A stretch of 64,000 nucleotides of DNA, taken from NCBI RefSeq assembly GCF_040436365.1, contig NZ_AP026369.1:931501-995500 (forward strand), read 5' to 3'. Position numbers and translations under genes: made by a program. Below are positions 36,823 to 44,771 of the stretch, one piece after another. Each line of letters begins with the position of its first letter. Position 1 is the first letter of the stretch. The stretch is from Hydrogenimonas sp. SS33. GTDB lineage: Bacteria > Campylobacterota > Campylobacteria > Campylobacterales > Hydrogenimonadaceae. The notes under the pieces were generated by a model. That model was given only the letters and a program-made list of their open reading frames with translations, was not told where the DNA came from and did no database searches.

Positions 36823-37923
36823 CACCGGATCACCCTCCAGCGATTTCAAAAAGGCGACAATGGCGTCGACCTGCTCTTTCGTCAGCGTCAGTCCCAGCTG
36901 ATGGCGCGCCATGATCCGCACCGCCTCTTCCAGCTTCTCGACCGTGCCGTTGTGGAAATAGGGCGCCGTGCGGGTGATGTTGCGCAAAATCGGAACCCGA
37001 AAGAGAAACTGGCCGTTTCGGCCGTGGAATCCCCCCGTGTCCGGGAACGGGTAGGGATCGTCGTTGGGGGTCTGCCACCGGAAGCCGGCGAAGTAGCGCT
37101 CGCCGTTGACGAAGCGGGATTCGGGTGCAAAAAGCCCCCGGTAGGGCCGCAGGGGAAAGTGCTGGAGGCTCTGCCCACCCACACTGGCACCCGTATGGCA
37201 CCCTTTGCAGCCCAGGTGCATGAAAAGATAGAGCCCCTTCTGCGCTTTTGGGGTCAGCGCCCCGTCGTTTCCTTCCAGGAATCTGTCGAAAGCGCCCCTT
37301 GTCAGCAGTGTCCTCTCATAGGCGCCGATGGCGTTGGTCACCGTGTCGAAGGTGATGCCCTCTTTCGGATAGACCTCCCGAAAGGTTTCGACATAGTCGG
37401 CCCGCTTCTTCAGCCTCGACACCACCTCTTCGGGAGTCATCGCCATCTCGAAAGGCGCCTGGATCGGCCCTTTCGCCTGGTCCTCCACATCCGGGCTCCG
37501 GCCATCCCAGAACTCCCGCTTGGCGAGGGCCGCGTTCAGGACCGTCGGGGAGTTGAGATGTTTGGGGTTGGGCTGGTGACGGTAGCCGATGGCGGTAGGG
37601 CGGTTGTCGTCGCCCCCCTCTTCCAGGATGTGGCAGGAGGCGCAGTTGATGCTCCGGTCTTTGGAGAGGATCGGGTCGAAGTAGAGCCGCTTTCCCAGGG
37701 CGATCTTTTCGGGTGTCAGAGGGTCGCCCGCCTTTTCGACCATCGGTTTCGTTTCGCTCCAGAGTGCGGGAATGGGCTTGAGCCCATGCTCCAAAGCCTC
37801 CCGGCGAAGCTGCTTTGCCGAAGGCATCTTGAAACCGGTGTCCGGTTTGGGAATGAAAAAGCCGTTGAAGTAGAAAAAAAGTGTCACGACGCTGATGAGC
37901 AGAACGATCAGGTGGGTCCGCAT
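36793..37923 (-). CDS. Di-heme cytochrome c peroxidase
   Basis: 376 residues. N-terminal membrane or signal segment (4-22), then two CXXCH hemes: CASCH (near 95) and CKGCH (near 240), with GRSPDVEDQAKGPIQ and FRVPILRNITRTAPYFHNG typical of the MauG/CcpA family. It reduces H2O2 in the periplasm with electrons from cytochrome c. The start at 37923 has AAAAGGAG upstream. Its last codons are made by the 8-base repeat. Confidence 0.93.
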   Translation of the reverse strand: MRTHLIVLLISVVTLFFYFNGFFIPKPDTGFKMPSAKQLRREALEHGLKPIPALWSETKPMVEKAGDPLTPEKIALGKRLYFDPILSKDRSINCASCHILEEGGDDNRPTAIGYRHQPNPKHLNSPTVLNAALAKREFWDGRSPDVEDQAKGPIQAPFEMAMTPEEVVSRLKKRADYVETFREVYPKEGITFDTVTNAIGAYERTLLTRGAFDRFLEGNDGALTPKAQKGLYLFMHLGCKGCHTGASVGGQSLQHFPLRPYRGLFAPESRFVNGERYFAGFRWQTPNDDPYPFPDTGGFHGRNGQFLFRVPILRNITRTAPYFHNGTVEKLEEAVRIMARHQLGLTLTKEQVDAIVAFLKSLEGDPVKWESERVGK

Positions 37924-38037
37924 GAAGATCTCCTTTTCCGCAGCATTAAATCCCATTGTACATACTTCATAAAAGTTTTACAATAGGTTTTTATCACAAA
38001 AGGAAATTTTTTCCGTCACGGAAAGAAGTTTTTTTCA

Positions 38038-38097
38038 AAAGGTGAGGAGGTGAGATCGTCACTTCGTGACGGGTGAGAAGGTGGGAAGGTGAGTGGT
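38038..38097. repeat. Octamer-like repeat upstream of the peroxidase gene
   Basis: Units such as GGTGAGAA, GGTGGGAA and GGTGAGTG, the reverse complement of those at 36768-36822. The two loci flank the peroxidase gene in inverted orientation. A small hairpin GTCAC-TTC-GTGAC interrupts the run. Confidence 0.65.
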
Positions 38098-38134
38098 CGT
38101 TGATTTCTGCCCATTGCCGATTTGCGAAGCGCTT

Positions 38135-38354
38135 ATACCAATCTCCAACCCATCCCAAACAAGATATCGGGGGCGTGTGTTTGGGTAGCGTTGCGATTTG
38201 AGCGGCCTCTTGCCGTCAAGAAAACCGCGCGTGCCCGTAGGGTGCCGCAGGCATTAGCGGTTTTTAGGCAAGAGGCCGCGTCCCGAAGGGCAAATCGCAC
38301 TCCCGCATGCCAAACAGACGAACCCGATGTCTTCTAATGGATGGGGATTGGTAT
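38135..38354. repeat. 220-base palindromic element with ATACCAATC termini
   Basis: The ends are inverted copies of ATACCAATC followed by imperfect matches for about 50 bases. An inner perfect inverted pair, GCGGCCTCTTGCC/GGCAAGAGGCCGC, is also present. TTA may be a short target duplication on both sides. No gene. It lies between the peroxidase and AraC-type genes and carries part of the AraC stop codon. Confidence 0.75.
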
Positions 38355-39259
38355 TACTTCAAATCTTTCGGATAGAAACCGTAGGCTTCGAAGAAGAGGC
38401 GGCTGAAGTGGCCGTGATGGCGGAAACCGACCCTTTCGGCCACTTCCGCAATCGAGAGGCGATGGTCCCGCAACAGTTGGTTGGCACGCTGGAGGCGAAG
38501 CCGGCGCACATAGGCACCGATCGTCTCCGCGTAAACCTTTTTGAAAGCCCGTTTCAGGGTCGTGGGGTTGGTCGCGCACATTCTGGCCAGTTCCACGATG
38601 GTGGGAGGGTCGGCGAACCGCTTTAGAAGATGCGCTCTGGCACACTTCGCGATGCGCAACGATTCACTCTCAAGCGTCTCGTCGTGCATGTCGATCAGTT
38701 CGAACCGGTGCAGCAGCAGTTCCATGGCATCGTGCTCGGCACGCATGGGAAGACTGCGGCTCTGGGGTGCTTTTTGTGTGATCTTTCGGATCAGATAGAG
38801 GCTGAGAGCATCGACCGGTACACGGTCAAACCAGCAGACGTCGCAGTCGTTTTGCATTTTGTTATAAAGAAAATCGACCGGATCGTTCAAACGGCCGCTG
38901 CAATAACGCTTGAGAAAAAAGTCGGAAACCGCTACGGCAAAGAGACGGCTATCGGGAAAGATATGCAGCCTCATCGCCTGACGTCCCGAGGTAAAAAGGA
39001 GCGAATCGCCCGCTTTCGCTTCCCATTTCGTCGCCTTGTTTCTGCTTTGAAGCGAAAAACCGCCCTGCTCCACCATTGCCAGCAGCGCCATCCGCTCCAG
39101 GCCTTCGATAGGCAAAACCGTCTTCTGGCCGAGTTCGAGGGTTTCAAAGACCACCAACGCGTTGGAGATGTCGATCCGAAGCATCGTGCCCCCGCACGGA
39201 AGGCTCACCCTGCCGCGACGGTAGCGCTTCTCACCGGCATTGAAAAAGAGGCTCTCCAT
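38354..39259 (-). CDS. AraC-family transcription regulator
   Basis: 301 residues. C-terminal AraC DNA-binding domain (about 205-300) with two helix-turn-helix units: LARMCATNPTTLKRAFKKVY and IAEVAERVGFRHHGHFSRLF. The N-terminal domain is unlike sugar-binding AraC domains. It overlaps the SDR gene by one base and so may regulate or be co-expressed with it. Confidence 0.9.
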   Translation of the reverse strand: MESLFFNAGEKRYRRGRVSLPCGGTMLRIDISNALVVFETLELGQKTVLPIEGLERMALLAMVEQGGFSLQSRNKATKWEAKAGDSLLFTSGRQAMRLHIFPDSRLFAVAVSDFFLKRYCSGRLNDPVDFLYNKMQNDCDVCWFDRVPVDALSLYLIRKITQKAPQSRSLPMRAEHDAMELLLHRFELIDMHDETLESESLRIAKCARAHLLKRFADPPTIVELARMCATNPTTLKRAFKKVYAETIGAYVRRLRLQRANQLLRDHRLSIAEVAERVGFRHHGHFSRLFFEAYGFYPKDLK

Positions 39260-40065
39260 TAGAGTTCGTAGTAGGCTTTGACCCGCCGTTCGAAATCTTC
39301 GTCACTCAGTTCGCGGCGCATCGGGATGAACTTTTTCGACTTCTCTCCCGCCGTCATCCGTGCGGGCGCGTCGGGCGTTTCGATGAGATATTCGATGAGC
39401 TTGGCGATCTGCATAGCATCATTTCCCCCGTTGATCTCTTCGACGATACGGGGCGCCAGCTTCTTGGCGAAGGGGCGGTAGGGAGAGGATTCATCGAACG
39501 TTGTTCTGTTGCAAACCAGATTGGAACGGGCGAATTCGGTATCGAAAAAACCGGGAAGAATGGAGTGGACGCGGATATGGAAGGGGGCCAACTCGTAACG
39601 CAGGGAGTCGGTGACCCCCTCCACCGCGTACTTGCTGGCGTTGTAGAGCGTCAGCAGCGGCAAGCCGATCTTTCCGAGAAAGGAGCTGATATTGACGATC
39701 ACCCCGCCGCCTCTCTCGCGCATGGAGGGGATCACCGCCCTCGTGACGCGCAACAATCCGAAGAGATTGATCTCGAACTGCGCTTTCATCTCATCATCGT
39801 CCAGATGCTCGACCGCGCCGACCAGGCCGTACCCCGCATTGTTCACGAGTACATCCACCCGGCCGATGTCGGCGACGGCACGGTCGACACTCTGTCTCTC
39901 GCGAAGATCCATACCGACGGGATGAAGGCGCGCATTGGCGATATCCTCCAACCGCTTTGGCGTTCTGCTGGCGGCGAAAACTTCGTAGCCTCTTTCGCTT
40001 AGATAAAGCGCGCTCCGGCGCCCCATTCCCGTCGAAGCCCCGGTGATGAGAACACGCCCGGCCAT
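39259..40065 (-). CDS. Short-chain dehydrogenase/reductase
   Basis: 268 residues. Nucleotide-binding motif TGASTGMG at 8-15, NNAGYG near 78, catalytic Ser (NISSFLG) and YNASK. Substrate not predictable. It lies 1 base after the cobA gene and overlaps the AraC-type regulator. Confidence 0.88.
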   Translation of the reverse strand: MAGRVLITGASTGMGRRSALYLSERGYEVFAASRTPKRLEDIANARLHPVGMDLRERQSVDRAVADIGRVDVLVNNAGYGLVGAVEHLDDDEMKAQFEINLFGLLRVTRAVIPSMRERGGGVIVNISSFLGKIGLPLLTLYNASKYAVEGVTDSLRYELAPFHIRVHSILPGFFDTEFARSNLVCNRTTFDESSPYRPFAKKLAPRIVEEINGGNDAMQIAKLIEYLIETPDAPARMTAGEKSKKFIPMRRELSDEDFERRVKAYYEL

Positions 40066-40066
40066 C

Positions 40067-40813
40067 TTACGCTTTCTCTTCGATCCACTCCAGATCGTTT
40101 TTGAGGTTCACGACCTTGCCCACGACGATGAGCGCCGGGGTCTGGATGCCGGCGGCTTTGACCCGGTCGTGGATCGTCTCCAGGGTGCCGGTGACGGTGC
40201 GCTGGTCGGGGGTCGTCCCTTTGGAGATGACCGCGACGGGGGTATCGGGCGCTCGGCCGATGCGGATCAGGTTTTTGGCGATATTGCGCAGGTTGTGCAG
40301 CCCCATCAGAAAAACGATCGTCTCGTCCGCCTTCATCGACTCCCAATCGACCTGGGACTGCTCCTTGTTGGGGGCTTCGTGGCCGGTGACGACTTTGAAG
40401 GAGACCGCCACGCCCCGGTGGGTCACCGGTATGCCCGCATAGGCGGGAACCGAAATGGCGGAGGTGACACCGGGAATGAATTCGTAGGCGATCCCACGCT
40501 CCTTGAGGTACTTCGCCTCTTCGCCTCCCCGACCGAAGACCAGCGGGTCGCCCCCTTTGAGGCGCACCACATTCTCGTGTTTCAAGGCGTTCTGGTAGAT
40601 CACCTCGTTAATCTGATCCTGCGGCAGCGTATGGCGGCCATCCTCCTTGCCCACATAGACGAATTCGCACCCCTCCTTCGCCTCTTTGAGAATCTCCGGA
40701 TTGGCGAGACGGTCGTAGATGATGACATCGGCTTCCCGCACGACCCGAAGTGCCTTGACGGTCAAGAGGTCGATGTCGCCGGGGCCGGCGCCGGTGAGAT
40801 AAACTTTTCCCAT
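40067..40813 (-). CDS. cobA: Uroporphyrinogen-III C-methyltransferase
   Basis: 248 residues. SAM-dependent methyltransferase with GAGPGDIDLLTVKAL, VRLKGGDPLVFGRGGEE and PGVTSAISVPAYAGIPVTHRG, the full SUMT signature. It makes precorrin-2, the entry to siroheme and heme d1 (NirE role). AAGGAAG precedes the ATG. It follows nirJ after a repeat-rich gap. Confidence 0.94.
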   Translation of the reverse strand: MGKVYLTGAGPGDIDLLTVKALRVVREADVIIYDRLANPEILKEAKEGCEFVYVGKEDGRHTLPQDQINEVIYQNALKHENVVRLKGGDPLVFGRGGEEAKYLKERGIAYEFIPGVTSAISVPAYAGIPVTHRGVAVSFKVVTGHEAPNKEQSQVDWESMKADETIVFLMGLHNLRNIAKNLIRIGRAPDTPVAVISKGTTPDQRTVTGTLETIHDRVKAAGIQTPALIVVGKVVNLKNDLEWIEEKA

Positions 40814-40832
40814 TTTCTTCCTTCGGATTTTT

Positions 40833-40963
40833 TAGTGAAAAGTTAAAAGTGAATAGTGAAAAGTTTAGGAAAATCGCTACGCTTTTTTTATATTGTCCGC
40901 GCAAAGCGCGGCTCACCAGCACTATTCACTGTTTACTGTTCACTTTTCACTGTTCACTATTTT
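40833..40963. repeat. Inverted pair of heptamer repeats
   Basis: Two blocks. 40833-40868 has units TAGTGAA, AAGTTAA, AAGTGAA, TAGTGAA, AAGTTTA. 40920-40963 has CACTATT, CACTGTT, TACTGTT, CACTTTT, CACTGTT, CACTATT. The blocks are inverted copies around a spacer that contains the small hairpin CCGCG-CAAAG-CGCGG. The second block encodes the last residues of NirJ. Confidence 0.85.
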
Positions 40964-42073
40964 CTCACTCTCCGTGAGATAGCACGACGGGTCTTCCGCC
41001 CACAGGTCGCCATGGATCGCCCAGGCGCGGCTTCGGCTGCCGCCGTTGCAAATGTCGATGACCCCGCATTCGCTGCACGCCCCCGTGAGCCGGCGGGGAT
41101 GCTCCCGCAACCTCGTCAGCAGCGCGTTGCTTTCGTCCAGCCATATTTCACTGAAGGGGCGTTCGGTCATGTTGCCGACGGTGACGGGGAAGAAGGGGTC
41201 GGGTTTGACGTTGCCCATCCAGTCGATGTTGACCAGCTTCCGCCCCGCGCTGTTGCCGCCCCAGTTTCTCAGGCGCCGGATCATCTCCTCCCGCAGGTCG
41301 GGGTATTTCTTTGAAAACTTCTCCAGAAAGAGGATGGCGTCCATCTCCATATTGCCCGTCACCACATCGATGTCACGCCCCTCCTCATGGTACTGGAACG
41401 CCTTGTCGATGATGAACGCCACGAATTTGCGCCGCTCCTCTTTGGAGATGTCGATCTTCAGGTTCTCCAGCCCCCGTCCGCTGTAGACCAGGTGGGAGAT
41501 GTAGATTTTGTCCACACCGATCTCTTCGGCCAGGTCGAAGATGTCGTAGAGATTCTCTTTCGTTTCGTCGGTGATGGTAAAGCGGATGCCCGCATTGCCC
41601 CCGTGCTTTTGTATGAGCGCGATGGCGTCGAGGCTTTTTCGGTAGGCCCCCTCCAGGCCCCGGAAGCGGTCGTGCACCTCTTCGATGCCGTCGATGCTGA
41701 TGCCGATGTAGTTGAAGGTTTCGATAATGCGGTCCACATTCTTTTCATTGATGTAGAGGCCGTTGGTGGAGAGGTAGGTGACGATCCCCCTTTCGCGCAT
41801 TGCCTGGGCGATATCGAAAATGTCGCGGCGTATCAGGGGCTCTCCGCCGCTGAAGATGACAAAGCGGATGCCCCCTTTTTTCAACTCGTCGATGGCGCTC
41901 AGGATGAATTCGGTGGAGAGAAAGTCCTCCTGGTTCGGGTCGGCGTAGCTGTAGCAGTGGTGGCACGCCAGGTTGCAGCGGTTGGTGAAGTTCCAGATGG
42001 CGATGGCGCCATCCAGCACCCGCTCCTTTTTCCCTTCCGTCACCGACTTGATGAGATTGGAGAGGCGGAACAC
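40940..42073 (-). CDS. nirJ: Radical-SAM heme d1 synthesis protein NirJ
   Basis: 377 residues. CX3CX2C motif CNLACHHC near residue 33, FSGGEPLI, and a C-terminal SPASM-like Cys set (CSECGVIDICNGG, near 345). It forms the acrylate or oxo groups of heme d1 precursors. The start is GTG, 1 base after the nirF stop. The final IVNSEK is coded by the heptamer repeat. Confidence 0.93.
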   Translation of the reverse strand: MFRLSNLIKSVTEGKKERVLDGAIAIWNFTNRCNLACHHCYSYADPNQEDFLSTEFILSAIDELKKGGIRFVIFSGGEPLIRRDIFDIAQAMRERGIVTYLSTNGLYINEKNVDRIIETFNYIGISIDGIEEVHDRFRGLEGAYRKSLDAIALIQKHGGNAGIRFTITDETKENLYDIFDLAEEIGVDKIYISHLVYSGRGLENLKIDISKEERRKFVAFIIDKAFQYHEEGRDIDVVTGNMEMDAILFLEKFSKKYPDLREEMIRRLRNWGGNSAGRKLVNIDWMGNVKPDPFFPVTVGNMTERPFSEIWLDESNALLTRLREHPRRLTGACSECGVIDICNGGSRSRAWAIHGDLWAEDPSCYLTESEKIVNSEK

Positions 42074-42074
42074 G

Positions 42075-43226
42075 TCAGTGGCTCACTTTTCTCAGCTTCG
42101 GTGCCGGGTCGTCGGGGGCTTCAAAAAGGAAGATGCCCGAAGGTTTGGGTACCGGCCACATGAAATGCTTCCACCACTTTTTGGGGTCGGGATCCGAGAC
42201 ATTGTAGCCCAGCACTTCGTCCTTCGTATTGACGCTGAAATAGAGGTGCGGCGTCAGTTTGGACCACCGCAGATGCAGAATCCATCCGGGAAACTGAAAC
42301 GTCCGCCTGATTTTCAGGGTCTTGGTGTCGATGATCTGTACATAGGGGAAATCTTTGCCGCTGAAAGAGACGGCGAGCCATTTTCTGTCGGGGCTGATGG
42401 CGGTGAAGACCGGGTTGCCTTTGACGTCGATGGCGGTAACGGGTTTGAAATCGTGGTCGAAGACGAAGACTTTGCGCGCTCCCACGGCGGGGACGAAGAA
42501 GTACTTTTCCGAAATGCTCCAGAACCCGAAATGGGGCACCTTCAGTATGCGCTCTTTCTGCCCCAGGTTGAGAGGGATCTTTTTGTAGGTCATCGTGTCG
42601 AGGTTCAGAAGGCCCACTTCGGGTGAGTTGAAAAGCCCCGCCACGTAGAGGTTTTTGTGAATCATCGCATCGAAGGGGACCTTGCCGATGTTTTCGAACT
42701 TCTTATAGAGGACGAAACGGGGTTTGCCTTTGCCGGCGTTTTTGTCTTTCATGACCCAGATCTGGTCGTCGTCCATCAGTTCGAAAACCAGATAGTCCCT
42801 GTACGTTTTGATGCCGACGTTCCGGCTGCCCGTCTCGATGGTCTGGATGGGGTTTAGGTCCCTGTCGAGAACCTCCACGGTTTTGTTGTCGTAGTTGGCG
42901 ACAGCGACATAGTTTTTGCCGATGATGAATCCGATGGCGCTGCGGGAGGTCTTGTACTCTTTTAGCTTTTTGTCGTGGATGGGGTCGAATTTGATGACAT
43001 AGCCGTCGCGGGTAATGGCATACCCGTCATTGTCCCGAAATTTCACGACCGCATGGTTGCAGTTGTGCATCCCCTTGATCTCGTCCCAGACCAGGTTGTG
43101 TTTGATGACGGCCAGGGCGGAGTTTTCCCGCTCGACGACGAAAATCTTCTCCTGTTTTTTCTCGCCCGCCTGGGCGAAGCCGGCCAGAAAGAGGCCCAGA
43201 AGCAGCAGTACGGTCAATCGTCTCAT
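42075..43226 (-). CDS. nirF: Heme d1 synthesis protein NirF
   Basis: 383 residues. Signal sequence (1-19), then a d1-domain-like propeller with repeats such as GYAITRDGYVIKFDP and VAVANYDNKTVEVLD. It is a periplasmic late step of heme d1 assembly. The start at 43226 overlaps the cytochrome stop by ATGA; AAGGAC lies upstream. Confidence 0.92.
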   Translation of the reverse strand: MRRLTVLLLLGLFLAGFAQAGEKKQEKIFVVERENSALAVIKHNLVWDEIKGMHNCNHAVVKFRDNDGYAITRDGYVIKFDPIHDKKLKEYKTSRSAIGFIIGKNYVAVANYDNKTVEVLDRDLNPIQTIETGSRNVGIKTYRDYLVFELMDDDQIWVMKDKNAGKGKPRFVLYKKFENIGKVPFDAMIHKNLYVAGLFNSPEVGLLNLDTMTYKKIPLNLGQKERILKVPHFGFWSISEKYFFVPAVGARKVFVFDHDFKPVTAIDVKGNPVFTAISPDRKWLAVSFSGKDFPYVQIIDTKTLKIRRTFQFPGWILHLRWSKLTPHLYFSVNTKDEVLGYNVSDPDPKKWWKHFMWPVPKPSGIFLFEAPDDPAPKLRKVSH

Positions 43227-43534
43227 TTTTTGTCCTTGAATTGCATGATGAAGTCGGCCAGAGCGTTCAGTTCGCTGGCATTGAGGTCGTTGAAAGCCGG
43301 CATGGAGTTGCGTTTGTACCCGAGCGACCGGTAGGTGTGCTCCGGATCGGCGATCTGGGCGATGATCTGCCCTCTGTCCCGCTTGTTGGCGATGCTTCTG
43401 AAAGAGGGTCCGAACGCTTCGGCCGTCTGATGGTGGCATCCCCAGCAGTAGGTTTTGAAAAGTTTCATCCCCTCCGGCGCCCCGGCGAAGAGTGCCGCGG
43501 AAAAGAAAAGAGAAAGCAAAGCGCTTCGTTTCAT
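43223..43534 (-). CDS. Small mono-heme cytochrome c, NirC-like
   Basis: 103 residues. Signal sequence (1-17), one CWGCH motif near residue 30, and a Met ligand candidate in RNSMPAFNDL. It sits before nirF as NirC does. It may donate electrons to NirS or to heme d1 steps. The start at 43534 has AGGGG upstream. Confidence 0.85.
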   Translation of the reverse strand: MKRSALLSLFFSAALFAGAPEGMKLFKTYCWGCHHQTAEAFGPSFRSIANKRDRGQIIAQIADPEHTYRSLGYKRNSMPAFNDLNASELNALADFIMQFKDKK

Positions 43535-43606
43535 CTGTTTTGCCCCTGTCATAAACTGAAAAGCATTTTATCCGAAAATGCTTAGGTTCACTTTGATTTT
43601 GGGCAA

Positions 43607-44710
43607 TTAGCGCAGCGTCGTCTCCGCCTTTTTCATCAAAAGCGGTGTCGTCAGTTCCCTCTCTTTCAAGTCAATCGCCGCCGAGCATTCCGGTTTGGCG
43701 AGAATGACGTACATCGCCGCTTCGATTCTGTCTCTCTTTTTCATTTCGGGCACGGCATACTCGAGGGTACGGGTTTCGTTGGCGTCCAGATTGTTGACGA
43801 ACCCCCGCTTCGTGGCGAAATAGGGAATCAGCGACGGTTTGCCGTGTTCGAGAAAGTTGGTGACGAACACCGCTTTTCTATCCTCCATCGGATCTTTCTT
43901 GAAATTGCGCCAAACCACCTTTCCGTCGCGGTAAAGTCTAAGGTCGAGGTATTTCATACGGGCCGCCTGGATGATGAGCGGATGGCCCATTTTGTTATGC
44001 AACGTGACGATGATTTTTCTCCTTTCGGGACGAATAGAGATGTCAACGCTTTTTCGGCGCATCGCATCGTCGTGGATTCCGTTGAAAAAATGGCTGTGGT
44101 GGGTCATTCTAGCCCGTTTGTTCATCTTCTCCGGCGCGCCGGGAATTTCAGGCATATGGCATTTGATGCACCCCTCGCTTCCCTGGTTCTCCTTCATGGC
44201 GCGAAAGATGAGGACATCGTTGCCGTTGCGTTTGTGGGAGTGGCATCCGGCACAGACAAATTTTTCATAGATGGGGCTCTTGACCGATGAGTGTTTGTCA
44301 CAATCATCCGGATTGTTCAGTGCCCCGTAAAGGGTCGGCTTGTAGCCCTCCGCCTGTTTCGCCAGGACGATCTGGTTGAAACGTTGCGCCTTTTTGACGA
44401 AAGCGATCTGATGGCAGTAGAAGCAGGAGACGGCATCTTTCTGCCGTTGATGGATGGGGTTGGGCCAGGTTTTGCCCTTCTCCATATCGCGCAGATTGCC
44501 GGCAGCCGGCATATGGCAGCGGCCGCAGTCGTACACCGGGGCCTTTTTTGCCACTTTTCTATGCAATTCATCGTTGAAAAAGGTTTTGGAATGGTAGGAA
44601 TGCTGATACTCCCGGTAGATGTCGGGATGACACTCTTCGCACGATTTGTTGGAGAGATAGACTGCATACAAAAGCGGAGTTGTCAGCAAAAAAAGAGAAA
44701 TCTTTTTCAT
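43607..44710 (-). CDS. Periplasmic penta-heme c-type cytochrome
   Basis: 367 residues. Signal sequence (1-16) and five CXXCH motifs: CEECH, CGRCH, CFYCH, CAGCH and CIKCH, all in the first 190 residues. A DDCDKHSS segment may hold another ligand. A beta-rich C-terminal half (about 220-367) has no Cys motif apart from CSAA. Not a NirC or NirB that I recognise. It lies between nirS and nirC in the operon. Confidence 0.85.
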   Translation of the reverse strand: MKKISLFLLTTPLLYAVYLSNKSCEECHPDIYREYQHSYHSKTFFNDELHRKVAKKAPVYDCGRCHMPAAGNLRDMEKGKTWPNPIHQRQKDAVSCFYCHQIAFVKKAQRFNQIVLAKQAEGYKPTLYGALNNPDDCDKHSSVKSPIYEKFVCAGCHSHKRNGNDVLIFRAMKENQGSEGCIKCHMPEIPGAPEKMNKRARMTHHSHFFNGIHDDAMRRKSVDISIRPERRKIIVTLHNKMGHPLIIQAARMKYLDLRLYRDGKVVWRNFKKDPMEDRKAVFVTNFLEHGKPSLIPYFATKRGFVNNLDANETRTLEYAVPEMKKRDRIEAAMYVILAKPECSAAIDLKERELTTPLLMKKAETTLR

Positions 44711-44740
44711 TTCGAATACCGAAAAAAGTGAAGGGAAAAG

Positions 44741-44771
44741 CGCTCCTCCCCCGAAGGGGAAGAGAGGAGAT
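44741..44771 (-). other. Hairpin after nirS
   Basis: Minus-strand stem CTCCTC-(TCTT bulge)-CCCC/GGGG-GAGGAG with a TTCG tetraloop, directly after the nirS stop. No long T-run follows, so it may protect or pause the mRNA rather than fully end it. Confidence 0.5.

Noticed and set aside
40833-40963. CRISPR-like array
   Set aside because: The units are 7 bases long, contiguous and without spacers; no cas gene is nearby.
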